Below are positions 1 to 11,300 of a stretch of DNA of 64,000 bases, one piece after another; within the stretch, counting starts at the first letter, position 1; each line of letters opens with the position of its first letter. This DNA comes from Haliclona indistincta. Taxonomy: Eukaryota > Porifera > Demospongiae > Haplosclerida > Chalinidae. The notes beneath the pieces are model-generated. The model saw only the letters and a program-made list of their open reading frames with translations. It was not told the origin of the DNA and made no database searches. Made by a program: the position numbers and the translations under genes. The DNA lies in assembly GCA_964017065.1 (NCBI GenBank), contig OZ024783.1:8631367-8695366 (forward strand), in the 5' to 3' direction.

Positions 1-827
1 TCTCTAAGTGACTCTGAAGTGTAAGCGCTTCTAGGACGTCTATGAAAGTCGCCGGGACTGCTTGTTTGACGACGAAAATCAAGACAGAGAGCATTTGCAG
101 ATCTTCGTTGTTATAGCGTTTCTCGAGATTCTAGACATCTAGGATTGATCAGGCGATTGTTCTGAGCATGAAAATACCTTTGGCGAAGCTGGCAGACGTT
201 TCTAAAGTGGTAAACTGAAATCGCCGCCCACGCGAATTGTTCATCTTCTTTCTTCTTCTTCTTCTTCTTCTTCTTTGACAAGCATAGCGCTGTCCTGAGT
301 GAACGAATCACTACCAAACCTGCACCATCGCATGTGTATATATCAGGGTTAGTGCACTTACTTCTTAGATAGCCATCAAACACTACCAGAAGCGAGTAAT
401 CCTTGAAAAACATGGTTTTTGGACCGTTTTGGACTAGCGACTACATTAATTAACCCTCTTGTCGCTTCTTATCATTAACTCCGCCCACATCAGTTTTGCA
501 GCTATCTCGCTACTGCGTTGTCTCTGCTCTGGACGCTTCAGCGCGCAAGCCAGAGGTATGAAAATGTGTCTAGACCAGTACTATACCCTAAATAACACTG
601 ATCTGTTCGTTAAAGGTTCAGATGGCGGGTTAAAGCTGACTTACACAGACGTGAACACTGAACTTGAGTATTTTGAGTCTAGCCTGCTTACCGGCGGCAA
701 GATTCTACGCACAGTAAGGTTCCTACACCATGCAGTGTAAGTTGTAAAGGACTAGAAGCCTCTGTGAGTGTGATATTGACATCAACAAGATTCTACTAGG
801 CGTGCTCCTACTATTTAGGCTCGCAGC
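1..827. other. No confident gene; TTC repeat and weak ORF
   Basis: A TTC-rich microsatellite lies near 246-276 and makes the minus-strand reading frame over it low-complexity (poly-Lys), so I do not call that frame. A plus-strand frame at 459-740 (93 residues, ending ILRTVRFLHHAV) has some ordinary-looking composition in its second half but no motif that I recognise and no clear splice partners; the hAT element begins 96 bases after it. It may be an exon of an unknown gene or chance. Confidence 0.3.
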
Positions 828-835
828 ATCATGAA

Positions 836-3364
836 CAATGGTGTGGAAATAATTTTCGGGTTACTGGTCAAATGTCCTTTTTATGCTAAATTCAACCGGA
901 CATACTGTTTTTAACAAATTAATAATGTTGGTGACAGTTACCATTAGTCCATTACATTTTATTGTTGTTTTTTTACAGGTTGCAAATTATTTAATGAAAA
1001 TCAATGATGAAGAAGAATGTCAGATGAGAAGAGAACTTGTGATCAGAAGAGCCTATTATGTCTATCATGTTTGATGTTTCTATACTATTTGACTAATTTA
1101 TTTTCAGTACAACTAAATACGTGACGATTCCTGTGTCTCTTCCACTCTTGCAGTGGTTTACTATAGTCATATTCTGCAGGATTTGGTCCATTCACTGAGC
1201 AATGCATTAGTGATTTAACAGTTGAAACTGTAAGCTGTTGTCTATATTTTGTCCTGATATGGTTATGCCTTGAAAAACCTCTTTCACAAGGCACAGATGA
1301 CATTGGTAGCACAATAATGAACTGCAAAAGCTTCGAAATTACGGGAAAGGAAGTAGCTTTTTTTGTAATAATCTCTTTAGATAGCTCCTTGAAAGACAAA
1401 CCTCTGTAATTGTCATACACTGTTCGCTTGAATATGGGCCATTCTCTTTGAAAACCAGCCGGGTTGACTACTTCCTTAAACACCACTTCATCAATAACCT
1501 TGGGCTCACCAAAGTGTTTTAACAATATCTTAACATTTTCTTCACCGAAACCTCTTAATTGTGTCACCTTCGAAGGATACGATTGTGGATCAAATATTTT
1601 AAAAGAAGACCAAACTGGAAGATCAGGAAAACGATCCTCAAGATTGCTAATGACTGCATTAGCAAATGAACGCATGCTAGCAAAGCATTCACACTCATCT
1701 CTGTCACGCTGAACGATCTCATGGTCATCAAAGATCAAAGGGTAAGAAATTGATGATAACTCTTCGCGTATCTTTTGCAAGTTTTCTCCTCCAAACTGAT
1801 CATCTTCATTGTCTTGGTCTAGGTACGTTTCTATGATGTTGGAAATTGTACCCTCTACAGCACTTTGTACTTGAGAAAAATCAAGGTTGTCTTGTTGGAA
1901 GAAACAGCTAAGGAAAGTTAGATTGCCCAAGATATCACACAGAAAGTGTGTAAACATGATAAACTTATAGGAACGAATAGAGTCATACAAACCTTTGGCA
2001 ACAGGATCATTTTCGGCAGAAGCTATTGCAGATAAGGTAGAGAGTAGAGAAGGAAAACATTTCCGAACGGCTTCGACTGCTCTGTGCATAGTAAGCCAGC
2101 GTATGGTATGAACTTGTTGAATATGTACCACTGGATCGTTTAATATCTCCATCATCTCCTTCAATGCTGAATAGTGATTAGGAGAGGTATGAAAGAAATT
2201 ATAGAGCCCTTTCAGTGTAGAATGATGCTGACGACAGTAAGGAACTTGTGATGCTGCATTTTCACTAGCTAATGCAAGCTTGTGTGCAACACAGTGCATT
2301 GAGAGCATAAATGGATTCAATTTCTTTAACTTGGCTCCTACTCCATTGTGTCTCCCAGTCATGACACTCGCCCCATCACTCCCTAAGCCAGAAACTCTGG
2401 AAACATCAATCTTCTTTTCTCTCAGATACTCAACAATAGCTTCTGTCAAAGCATTAGCATCACAATGTTTCATTTCAGTAATATTAGCGAAGTAGCTATT
2501 GACATCACCAGAAGAAGTCATGGCATTAACATAAAGAAGGAGATTCTTTCTAACGCTGAGATCAGTAGATTCGTCTATCATGATGCCAAGATAAGGACTG
2601 TTGCACATCAATTCAACCATATCAGATTCTATGCAATCTCCAATGACAGTAACAAACTCATGGCAGCCATCACGATTGCGATACAGCTCTCGAGGCAAGT
2701 CAGGACAGTCACACCGCTCTAGTAAATTTATAAGCTCGTCGAACTTTAAGATAGCCACATCTTCTTTAGCTACAAAGTAAGCAGCTTTTAAAAGGGTGAG
2801 AATAGCCTTCTCAGCTCGTTCGCGTACAGCTGTAAACACTGACGCCGCTTGAGTGGCTTCGAGCGTCGATCGTACAGCGTCCGTGTGATCTGAGCTTTTG
2901 CTATGATCGATTAATGCAGATCGTCTGAAATTAGTAGACCCCGATTGTCCAAAGATATTCTTCTTGCCACATGTTTTGCATAATGTGCAGTACATCTTAC
3001 CACAATCAAAGTCCAGCCAAGAGAACGAGTCCTTCCATGATGTAACGAAATGGCGAGTGCTTTGACTGCTTTCGTCTTCTTCGTCGTCGTCGCTACTACT
3101 ACTAGTGGGCTGTTGGCACCGCCGGTAGGCCAAGGTAGTAGTAACAGCAGCACTTTGACTGCGAGCAGAGAGAGGTCGCTTGACTCCAGCAATGTACCGC
3201 CACATTGTTTCCGAGCGGCTGCAGCTGCATTAATAACGTGTCCGGTTGAAAGTATTTATTAATTATAATTTCCGGTCAATTGTCTGTTTACACAATAAAT
3301 TTGCCGGTCAATTTTTACTGAAACCGGTCAATGACCGGCATGTCCGGCTATTTCCACACCATTG
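836..3364 (-). mobile_element. Complete hAT-superfamily DNA transposon
   Basis: The ends are inverted repeats: CAATGGTGTGGAAATA at 836-851 and its exact complement at 3349-3364. Immediately outside both ends is the same 8-bp sequence ATCATGAA (828-835 and 3365-3372), a perfect target-site duplication of the length hAT transposases make. Short CCGGTCA-type motifs recur inside the right end (3270-3350), as is usual for subterminal transposase binding sites. The element is 2529 bp and contains one long uninterrupted transposase frame. Perfect duplication and an intact frame suggest a recent insertion. Confidence 0.9.
1085..3205 (-). CDS. hAT-family transposase (TTF zinc finger, C-terminal dimerisation domain)
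   Basis: A 706-residue frame without stops or introns fills the hAT element. Around residues 55-110 is a TTF/BED-type zinc-binding region (WLDFDCGKMYCTLCK, then GSTNFRRSALIDHSKSSDH). Around residue 210 is the catalytic-core start IMIDESTDLSVRKN, which matches the DEST(D) signature of ZMYM6/KIAA1586-like hAT transposases. The C-terminus (about 640-690) is the hAT dimerisation domain, with VPCERGFSRHNHIRTKYRQQL. The start codon at 3205 lies about 160 bp inside the right terminal repeat, as expected. It would act in the nucleus on the element's own ends. Host-domesticated relatives exist, but the flanking terminal repeats and target duplication say this is still a transposon gene. Confidence 0.88.
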   Translation of the reverse strand: MWRYIAGVKRPLSARSQSAAVTTTLAYRRCQQPTSSSSDDDEEDESSQSTRHFVTSWKDSFSWLDFDCGKMYCTLCKTCGKKNIFGQSGSTNFRRSALIDHSKSSDHTDAVRSTLEATQAASVFTAVRERAEKAILTLLKAAYFVAKEDVAILKFDELINLLERCDCPDLPRELYRNRDGCHEFVTVIGDCIESDMVELMCNSPYLGIMIDESTDLSVRKNLLLYVNAMTSSGDVNSYFANITEMKHCDANALTEAIVEYLREKKIDVSRVSGLGSDGASVMTGRHNGVGAKLKKLNPFMLSMHCVAHKLALASENAASQVPYCRQHHSTLKGLYNFFHTSPNHYSALKEMMEILNDPVVHIQQVHTIRWLTMHRAVEAVRKCFPSLLSTLSAIASAENDPVAKGLYDSIRSYKFIMFTHFLCDILGNLTFLSCFFQQDNLDFSQVQSAVEGTISNIIETYLDQDNEDDQFGGENLQKIREELSSISYPLIFDDHEIVQRDRDECECFASMRSFANAVISNLEDRFPDLPVWSSFKIFDPQSYPSKVTQLRGFGEENVKILLKHFGEPKVIDEVVFKEVVNPAGFQREWPIFKRTVYDNYRGLSFKELSKEIITKKATSFPVISKLLQFIIVLPMSSVPCERGFSRHNHIRTKYRQQLTVSTVKSLMHCSVNGPNPAEYDYSKPLQEWKRHRNRHVFSCTENKLVK

Positions 3365-3372
3365 ATCATGAA

Positions 3373-3700
3373 TTGTCAGTACTAGTGCTAGTCTCTTCTT
3401 CATCCATTACAATACTAACAAGTATCATGTTGTCAAATCATACCTCGACTTGACATTATGCTGCCTGCGTCCTCAACCTCTTTAACTATTTTAAACCTTT
3501 CAATGAATGATTATTCTTGCGATTGGTAATATTAAACATTTAAACCACACTCCTTACTCTCAAGAGGCTGTGCACGTTCACATCTCTGCTAGACTAGTAT
3601 CTATATACTGCTCACAGAGTTGTAAAAATTAAATAACATCTAACATAGAATACAACTAATAAGTTCATACTGATAGTGATCAAAAAAGTAACAGGAACAA
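3373..3700. other. Intergenic, nothing recognised
   Basis: AT-rich sequence between the hAT element and the fold-back element. I see no reading frame or repeat structure that I can support. Confidence 0.5.
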
Positions 3701-4399
3701 GTAAAGTAAAAAATCTTTAATAAAAAACTGAAAAGTGTAGGGATGACTCTTAAAAAAGGAAAGGAACAAGATGGGATGATGCTTGCAAAAGTAAAGGAAC
3801 AAGATGGAATAATGCTTGCAAATGTAAAAGTCCCAAGTATCCCTACATCAGCGGCTTGAAGGAGGACGCAGTCCGATGGAGTAATTGACGGTTGTGAATA
3901 ACTAGAGGTATCTGTGTTTGGAGGACGCAGTCCGATGAAGTAATTGACAGTTGTGAATAACTAGAGGTATCTGTGTTTGGAGGACGCAGTCCGATGAAGT
4001 AGTTGACAGTTGTGAATAACTAGAGGTATCTGTGTTTGGAGGACGCAGTCCGATGAAGTAATTGACGGTTGTGAATAACTAGAGGTATCTGTGTTTAGGA
4101 GAACGCAGTCCGATGAGTAGTTGACAGTTTTAAATAAGCTGCAGGTAGCTGTGTTTGGAGGACGCAGTCCGATCAAGTAATTGACGGTTGTAAAAGGTAT
4201 AGGAAGAGGATTCCGCATTTGTCAGTAGCACGTCGTCGCAGCAAGCCGCTGATGTAGGGATACTTGGGACTTTTACATTTGCAAGCATTATTCCATCTTG
4301 TTCCTTTACTTTTGCAAGCATCATCCCATCTTGTTCCTTTCCTTTTTTAAGAGTCATCCCTACACTTTTCAGTTTTTTATTAAAGATTTTTTACTTTAC
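3701..4399. repeat. Fold-back element with perfect 158-bp arms and 59-bp internal repeats
   Basis: Bases 3701-3858 are repeated as an exact reverse complement at 4242-4399, so a single strand can fold into a 158-bp hairpin. Between the arms are about six copies of a 59-bp unit beginning GGAGGACGCAGTCCGATGAA (starting near 3860, 3919, 3978, 4037, 4096 and 4157), several nearly identical. Each arm itself contains two related short blocks (GGAACAAGATGG). No transposase frame is present, so this is a non-autonomous fold-back-type element. I found no clear target duplication. Confidence 0.85.
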
Positions 4400-4444
4400 T
4401 TTTTGTATAATTGTAAGCTACTTCAACTCGAGTACAATGCAGGA

Positions 4445-5230
4445 TCATTTTAAAATTGACTTGAAATTATTTGAGAAAGATCTAAAGGCGTTCAATACAT
4501 TGCCAATGGCTTCATCTAGACATAGACGTACCCTAATGGCGGCGGTAGTGCTTGCTGTGCTCTTCTTGAACCAAGGCAGTATAGAGTGACTACAACAAGG
4601 TCCCTCCTCCCCTTCACACTACATACCATCCCATAGAGGGTCATTAGTGCACCATGATCCTGACTGAGTGGTTCCAGTCTCACAGTAGTAGTCAGTACCA
4701 ACAAACGTAGGTGGTTGAACACCTGGTTCAGTATTGCAAGGACATCCATATTTACTGTTAGATGACACTGATGCTCCAGCAGCATAGGTCCATATGTGAG
4801 TAGGTGGAGTACCATAGGTAATAGAGACACCATCAACATAGTTACCACTGAGTGAAGCAGTTCGGGCCATCCCAGTTGGATTCGCAAAAGCATCCGGATC
4901 GCCTTGTGATGCATACGCACGAGCATACTCGCAAGTGTGCGGGTATGCTCGTGCGGGTACATACCAAACGTACATACCAAACTGGTACATACCAAACGAC
5001 TGCTAACAATAAGAGGTGTGCGGGTACATACCAAATGTTTGAAATATAATTGAACAACATCCGTCAATGCAAGCACTGGTATCTCTGACGCAAAACCTCT
5101 TATTGTTAGCAGTCTGTAATGTGAAGCCAGCCGGACATTGACTGGATGGGTCAGTCATGTTGAGATGAGCTACTTTCATCCAGCCTCCCTCTCCTCCACA
5201 GCATTCCTCCACACTAGTAGTAGAGACGAC
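4445..5230 (-). pseudogene. Broken secreted Cys-rich protein exon (YVDGVSITYG / HIWTYAAG family)
   Basis: Read on the minus strand from an acceptor near 5230, the frame gives a Cys-rich extracellular domain: GGWMKVAHLNMTDPSSQCPAGF, then SGNYVDGVSITYG, PPTHIWTYAAG, CPCNTEPG, FVGTDYYCETG and, after a stop, EGEEGPCCSHSILPWFKK, ending at a natural stop at 4445-4447. I recognise this arrangement from many uncharacterised secreted sponge and cnidarian proteins but know no function. Two in-frame TAG stops interrupt it. One is at about 5003-5005, inside inserted repeat DNA; the other lies at 4619-4621, directly after WCTNDPLWDGM. The reading frame is otherwise preserved across both. The inserted stretch (about 4918-5035) contains four copies of TACATACCAAA and an inverted copy of nearby coding sequence. 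I call it a pseudogene; upstream exons are not identified. Confidence 0.7.
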
Positions 5231-5577
5231 CTGAGGTGGATGGATTTTCCCGTTTTTTTTTTCTCGGCAGTGTGGCGTTTATTTAGTAAAATCATTCTGT
5301 TACGGTATAGCCTACGTGTTGGTGATCGTGTAGAGCAATAAGATGTCCAGATCCAGTTTGGGATGGCAAGTTTTATGCCAAAATGCATGTTGGCAAGTGC
5401 AAGCCCCAGCTGAGTATACAGTTGCTATTGGCTGTGGTATGTTGTGCAAACAGTTGCTATGTCAGCAACCACACAATAATGATCTCAGCATGTTGCACAT
5501 TGTAGAGTTAGCTCCTTAGTTATGGCATAGATATGGTTTGCAGAAGGAGCTTTGCCAACCTGCTTGCTATTGAAACT
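5231..5577. other. Intergenic or upstream intron, nothing recognised
   Basis: Lies upstream of the broken secreted-protein exon on the minus strand. It contains a poly-T run at 5251-5261; no exon with supporting splice sites was found. Confidence 0.4.
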
Positions 5578-6105
5578 TAGCCTCGCATCCAGGCCATTTT
5601 TTAATATAATGGCCTGGTAATGACTGCATACGCATGCGCGAAGATTTTCAGTTAACCCTCCAAGTGCGGACAGTAATTCTAGCCGTTGTTTCTGTGCATT
5701 TCACTAACCTTTGTAACCACTTACAAACTAGTACTGTGATCACTGATAATACGCAATACCAACTTGCACTACGAGATTCTTACGCAAAGGTTTGCGAGTG
5801 AAGTTAGCCACGCCCACGTGACGATCTACCGACTTCTGTACGCTAGAATCACTCTCTCCGGACCAAAAACGCCGTTTATTTGGGTACAACAGCATGTTTG
5901 CACCAGAAGCATTCTTGTGTAGTTTAAACTAGCTGTTTCAATAGGAAGATGAAACGGACATGTCTCGATAGTGTGCGTTAAAATGCCCCGATCGTGTGCG
6001 ATGTTTTACTGATTAACAGGTTTTACTGGTAATATTGGAGCATGCGCAGACAGTCTGGACCAGGCCATCTCCTCAGCAGGGGGGAGTGGCCTGGAGGCGA
6101 GGCTA
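5578..6105. mobile_element. MULE-like miniature transposon with 9-bp target duplication
   Basis: The ends are TAGCCTCGC(A)TCCAGGCCA and its complement TGGCCTGGAGGCGAGGCTA. The 9-bp sequence ATTGAAACT flanks both sides (5569-5577 and 6106-6114). The 528-bp interior has no transposase frame. A 9-bp duplication is typical of Mutator-like elements, so the class assignment rests on that and on the long terminal repeats. Confidence 0.8.
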
Positions 6106-6114
6106 ATTGAAACT

Positions 6115-6767
6115 GCACTGCTAACCAGAAGACAGCAAAGTGCTAACCACAAGGACAAGGTGTGTCAAGTGGGCGTGACCGTGAACACTGAGTAGCTCTA
6201 GGCTTTGATAGGCTTTTTCTTGAGATGTCTACTCACTCCCAGAGCTGTACAGCAGTTTAGATGGAATATACAAGTACCTAGGTAGTAGAAGAACAAACCC
6301 AAGAATACTTTGGAATGTGGAATAGATTCCTGGAAGCTAAAGAAAGGCCTACAAGGACACACCTATTGGCAGTATTATATAGCCAGCAACCCTCTTTATA
6401 GTCAACATTGTGCAGGTCAAGTGACCTGAAAAAGGCTGTAGCACAGTGTGATTAACAGAACAAACAATTTATTTAAACTATAATTTCATCAATACAAAGG
6501 GTAATTTATGCAATGACAATAGATAGAAAAGTTAGGACAAGATGGGTGAAACAATAGTGAAAACTGATATTTTGTTAGATCTTGGTTAGATTCACAATAA
6601 ACCAATAAAATTAATTAATTGATGTATTTCCTTCACAACACAGCTGCAACAATACATTTACTCAAAACAAATTCCTGGCTGGCTCAATGTTATAGATCTA
6701 ACCACTGTACTTGAGCAGCTGTTTATAGTAAAGCAGCTCATTTTCAAAGTCAGAGAAACAAGGTCAT
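6115..6767. other. Intergenic, nothing recognised
   Basis: AT-rich sequence between the miniature element and the membrane-protein frames. No supported feature. Confidence 0.4.
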
Positions 6768-7912
6768 TTGGGACAGACTTCACGAGACTCAAATCCCCTT
6801 CTACTACGAGTACTCCTCACGGTATCTTTCACTATTCAACTGTGCCTTGCCTTTCAGAGACAGCTACACTCTTTGCCTCGTCCACCTAAGAAAAAAGTCA
6901 TGTATAATCTGACTTTCCTAACGTATTGTGCTATTGACTTCTTTCCCTCTGCTGCTGTAGTCTTTGGAGCACCTCTTCTCTTTCCGTTCATTCTAATAGG
7001 ACTGATTATCTATCATTTGATTCGAAAATACCTGCTCCCGAATTTGCTGAAAAATTGGTCACTCTTGGATTTATTCGAAAAAGCAAGCAGGCACTTCTTT
7101 GACAAGGTTTTACACCGATCAAAACTATTCCCGGAACAGTACGTGGTATCTGGCTACAGGGCCCCGAGATGGTACATATACTGGCTGTTTAGTTTGCTAT
7201 ACGGCATTCTATAGCACTATTTTGGGACAATTTTGTTTTATCAGAAGTAAATTTATGTAAAGCAGGAGACGAAGAAAACCAGGCATGCTTTTACATGCCT
7301 CCGAGTTACTTAGATATAGACTGGTCTGCTTACCCTCTAACAAATTGTGACGATATCAACAATTTAACTGGCTATACCCTGCTTTGCTTCGAGTTTGAAT
7401 TTGGTTTTGATAAAGCCACAGCAGCTGCTGGTGGTGTGTTCATACTTGCTTCTCTGGTTCTCACCATCATTACAATACTCATTCTGAACTGCGCCAACAA
7501 CATGGACACTACCACTCCTCACGGCAAGTGCAAAAGACACTTTCGTCGATCGCTGGCTCTTATTTTCCAGCTCATTGGAATTACTGCTTCTATTGTCATA
7601 CCGATTGGACTGTTCATTAACCCCTTTGTCACTAGTACCTTGTTCAGAAACCCTAGAAGTTTGCTGAAAATGCTATCCGCAGTCTATCTGATTCTGTTTG
7701 CCTGGACTACCCCGTGGTGCTGGTTTGTGGAGGAAGATATACACACAAAGAAGCACCGCGTAAGAAGAATGGTGAAAGAAATAAGAGAAGGAATAGTGGA
7801 AAGAAAACCGCTAATAGAAGGAGAAGAAACCACAATACAGACGCTTCAGAGTACGGTGATAAGTGGTTTGGATCAAATACTGACGAGTGATGAAGAAACT
7901 GAGCAAGACTGA
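6768..7912 (+). pseudogene. Multipass membrane protein, frame-broken or with an unresolved intron
   Basis: Two consecutive plus-strand frames (6768-7214 and 7295-7912) read as one protein broken near 7212. The first has hydrophobic segments around LLLRVLLTVSFTIQLCLAF and LLFPFILIGLIIYHLI. The second carries an extracellular-looking DEENQACFYMPPSYLDIDW, then membrane segments around GGVFILASLVLTIITILIL and LIFQLIGITASIVIPIGLF, then a charged cytoplasmic tail ending SDEETEQD. The second frame is open leftward through the break (HSIALFWDNFVLSEVNLCKAGDEE), so the fault is a one-step frame change or a small intron; a weak GT...AG pair of about 53 nt exists. The same topology, a related extracellular stretch and a similar frame problem occur on the minus strand at 36840-37449. 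I do not recognise the family by name. Confidence 0.5.
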
Positions 7913-7916
7913 ACAC

Positions 7917-8377
7917 TCGTTATGAAGTGAGCAACTTTCTAATCGTCAACTTATTTCTCTACCATGTGCATGTAAATCACGTTACCATGGATGCGTACTG
8001 TAGATACAGGTATATAGATTCCTTTAGTTGTGTGTTGCAAATAACAAAATCACAGATAGCAATATGCTATTGTATAGTGAGTTCCTCAGACATAATTAAC
8101 AGGTGTGTATTCTGTATAAAACATTTAAATTTATCATCTTCATTATTCAATTTGCAACAATAGAATGTTCCTAGGATAATTATGCGTGTGTGTTCTTGAT
8201 TACAGTTCCTTGTACATTGTTAAAACCATTTAAATTCAACAATGTCATAATGTGTGTATGTAACACTGGCTTGCGCATACTTACTTGATCAAGTAGAGAC
8301 ATCAGATTGCGCCATGCACATACATTATACAGTATCTAATGCTATGGACTAATATAGACTACACACATGCGACTCAC
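7917..8377. other. ATM intron remnant containing the left rearrangement junction
   Basis: On the minus strand this is the sequence downstream of the donor site that ends the last N-terminal-half ATM exon (GTGAGT at 8372-8377). The next ATM exon is not here but at 46375 on the opposite strand, so an inversion junction or misassembly should lie in or left of this stretch. I see no gene or long repeat in it. Confidence 0.5.
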
Positions 8378-11300
8378 TTGATTTCACTAGAAGGTGCTTC
8401 AGCTCACACTGGGACGATCGGAGAATGGATCGAAGGCATCTCAGTCCCTCAACAGACGGCGAAGAGGAGGATGTGGAGACTGTATTGGAAGAGGGGCTGT
8501 CCTTGTGGTGCCATAGTGACAGAAACCGTTCGATCTCCTAAATCCAAAACAACATTGTCATGACAAGCTTTATGTCGAGATCACAACCCAAAATAGTGCC
8601 CTACAGCTAGTGATGAAATTTAAGTTAAAGATTCGACCAATCCGATGATACACTATGCAACTTTGCTGCTTACACAAATGTTGCGTGCAACTGGTATAAA
8701 ACGGCGTTCTATTCGAGCAACAAAGTTGCTTTGAATTCGCCCGAAACACTGCGCAAGTTTGTTGTAAGCAACAATGCTTGGTTGCGCGCAACAAAGTTAC
8801 CTAGTTAATCATGGTCTATATATAGCAGCTTGCTTTAAAATCGTGAAGTCATGCTAATACTATAATTTATGCTTTCCTCTTTGTGATTATACTAATACAT
8901 GTGAATTCCTACTCAGTGTACTGGTACCTCAGCCAGGCTCAGTTCACCAGTTGCCTCTCTGATCTCTCTCCATCGTTCTGATAGTTTAGTGAAGGGCTCC
9001 TGAGAGGGGAATGGATCCAGCAGAGAAGCATACTCTACCAGGTCAGGTGACTGGCAGTGATCCATCAGATACTCTAACAACCCAAGCACCTAGGGAGGGA
9101 GGGAGGGAGGGATAATCAGAAACAAGATCATAACTGAAAGACATCGGTTGCTGCAAATCAGCACATAGAAGCTTAGCACAGATAGATGTGAAGGTCACAA
9201 AGCACTAAAAATTCCAAAGTATCTCTAAAGATCAAGAATTATCAGTTATACACGACTAGTACTTATCATTGTAAATAACTTTATCAAAATAATTAATTTT
9301 AAACAGCACACTCAACAGTAGTCATCTACATGTTGTATAAGGTAGATAAGGTGGAGGAAGGCAAACACAATGTCACAATACAATATGTCTCACCTGTCTA
9401 CCTAGCGGTGATGAGCGTTGAGCAAAGGGAACCATTGTGGACACAATACTATGAAGATGACCACCAAGCACCTACACAAAAAGAGGACATAGATAAAATC
9501 AACACCCAAAGTCGCATTGGAACCCTTCTAATCCGGACACCCTTGAGGACCCACAAAATTATAGTGCCCTGACCATGATGATGACCTGATTTCAGGAATG
9601 GCATAACATTTTAAAGTAATTTTATTCGGGATTATATGAAATGTATGCATTATAACAAGTCCTCATTTCAGGTGTGTCCTCATTTAAGGGGTTTCACCAA
9701 ACGTCAGAGGAGCTAGGCTAGTGTCAGAAACATAAACTTACTTGAGGGCAATGTTCAATAGCTGCTTTACACAGTGTGTGTAATGTAGCACAGCATGGCG
9801 GGAATAGCTCTGCTAGCTCCAGCTGGTCCATCTTGTGGTTGTTAATGATCCTGATCACACTGTGGACAATGTCCATTACCACGAATCGCACTGTTCCTGC
9901 TAGACCGGTTTTTAGCTCCTGACAAACCAGGTTAACAAACAGGCTATAGGCAAGGAACAGCCGTTTTCGCTCAAAGATTCTATGGGTTGAAAGCAGTCGA
10001 AGATTGAGATTGAGCAGAATGTTCTGAATAGTATCCTGGAGAGAAAGAAACATAAAATCAACAATACATTACAAAATGAATAATAAATTAATACGAAGTT
10101 AAGAATTAATTAAAGGAATCTTGATTATGACATTGTAATAATTATTTAGACCATACCACGTGACTTTCGACCAATCAGATCGCTCAAAAAGTGTGCATGA
10201 AATAGCTTAATGCACACGTAAGTGTGCATTAAGTTCTTAATGCACACTTTTATTAACGCACGCTTTTATTAACGCACACTTTTAGATAAACAAAGTAAAC
10301 AAAGATTGGTCAAAAGTCACGCGGTATGGTCTAAATATTACTTAAACCACTGGCAGTGCATTGTGCGATTTAAAGCATGAGGACTTGGTCAATAATGGTC
10401 TCGAACACTGACAATGGACTCGCCTTCAGCTCATGCATGCGTTCTCGACTGTTATTGGGACGTCCGAGTGCTTTGAATCGCGTAATGCACTGCCGAGAGT
10501 GGTCTAAATGCCCACCGCGTGGCCTCTGCGTTCTTGTTAGACTGGCGCCGATGAGCAACAGAAAAGTTTGCTTTATGCAATTTAATGCCATGGCAGGTGA
10601 CACAATCTAGACAATATGATTGGCTGGAGGTCACGTGGTTAACAATAACTAAACTTATTTATAGAGCTTTTTCAAGTATTTGATGAGGTATCAACAACAA
10701 AATTACACATCACCCATGTGCATCGACTACTATATTTGAACTGTTTTATTACCCAAACATCTCCTGAAGACCAGGACCAAACGGTCTCACCATCTCAACT
10801 GACTACTCACAGGGTTTAGCAAGTCAGCTGTTGCGTTCAGGAAAGTGTCTAATATAATTAGCATGTGATAACCATGTGACCCTGCTGCCCGCGTTTCTTT
10901 GTTACGTGATACATCTGATTCGAACATGTCTAATTCATTCTTGTATACTTGATCAATTGTGATAAAAAATATATATTACTCCAGTCCGTGGGACTACAGC
11001 ATGTGACCACAGAACACAGTGCTGACCTTTTCTTTTCTCTTTGACATGAGCGCGATGAAGGAGATACCTTTAACGTTGTAGCACGTTGGGAGGTATTCAA
11101 GTGTGGCGGTGATAGATCGAGAGGTGTAGTGAGGGACGGGAGGGATTGGATCACACGCTCTGAGGTACTTGGACAAGAAAGACGATGAGGATGGAGTCTC
11201 GTACAACCGAACAAGCAACTCGACAACAAAGTCGCCGATACTGTTCTTGAACAATCTGTCAAACTCCTGCAAAAGAAAAGGGTTAAAAGTATAAATGCAG

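Noticed and set aside
1464..3262. Plus-strand frames over the hAT transposase
   Set aside because: Antisense shadows of the 706-residue transposase frame.
9330..9572. 80-residue plus-strand frame in an ATM intron
   Set aside because: No motif, no splice partners, and it lies inside an intron of a gene on the other strand; sequence nearby (9560-9720) looks like an old miniature element.
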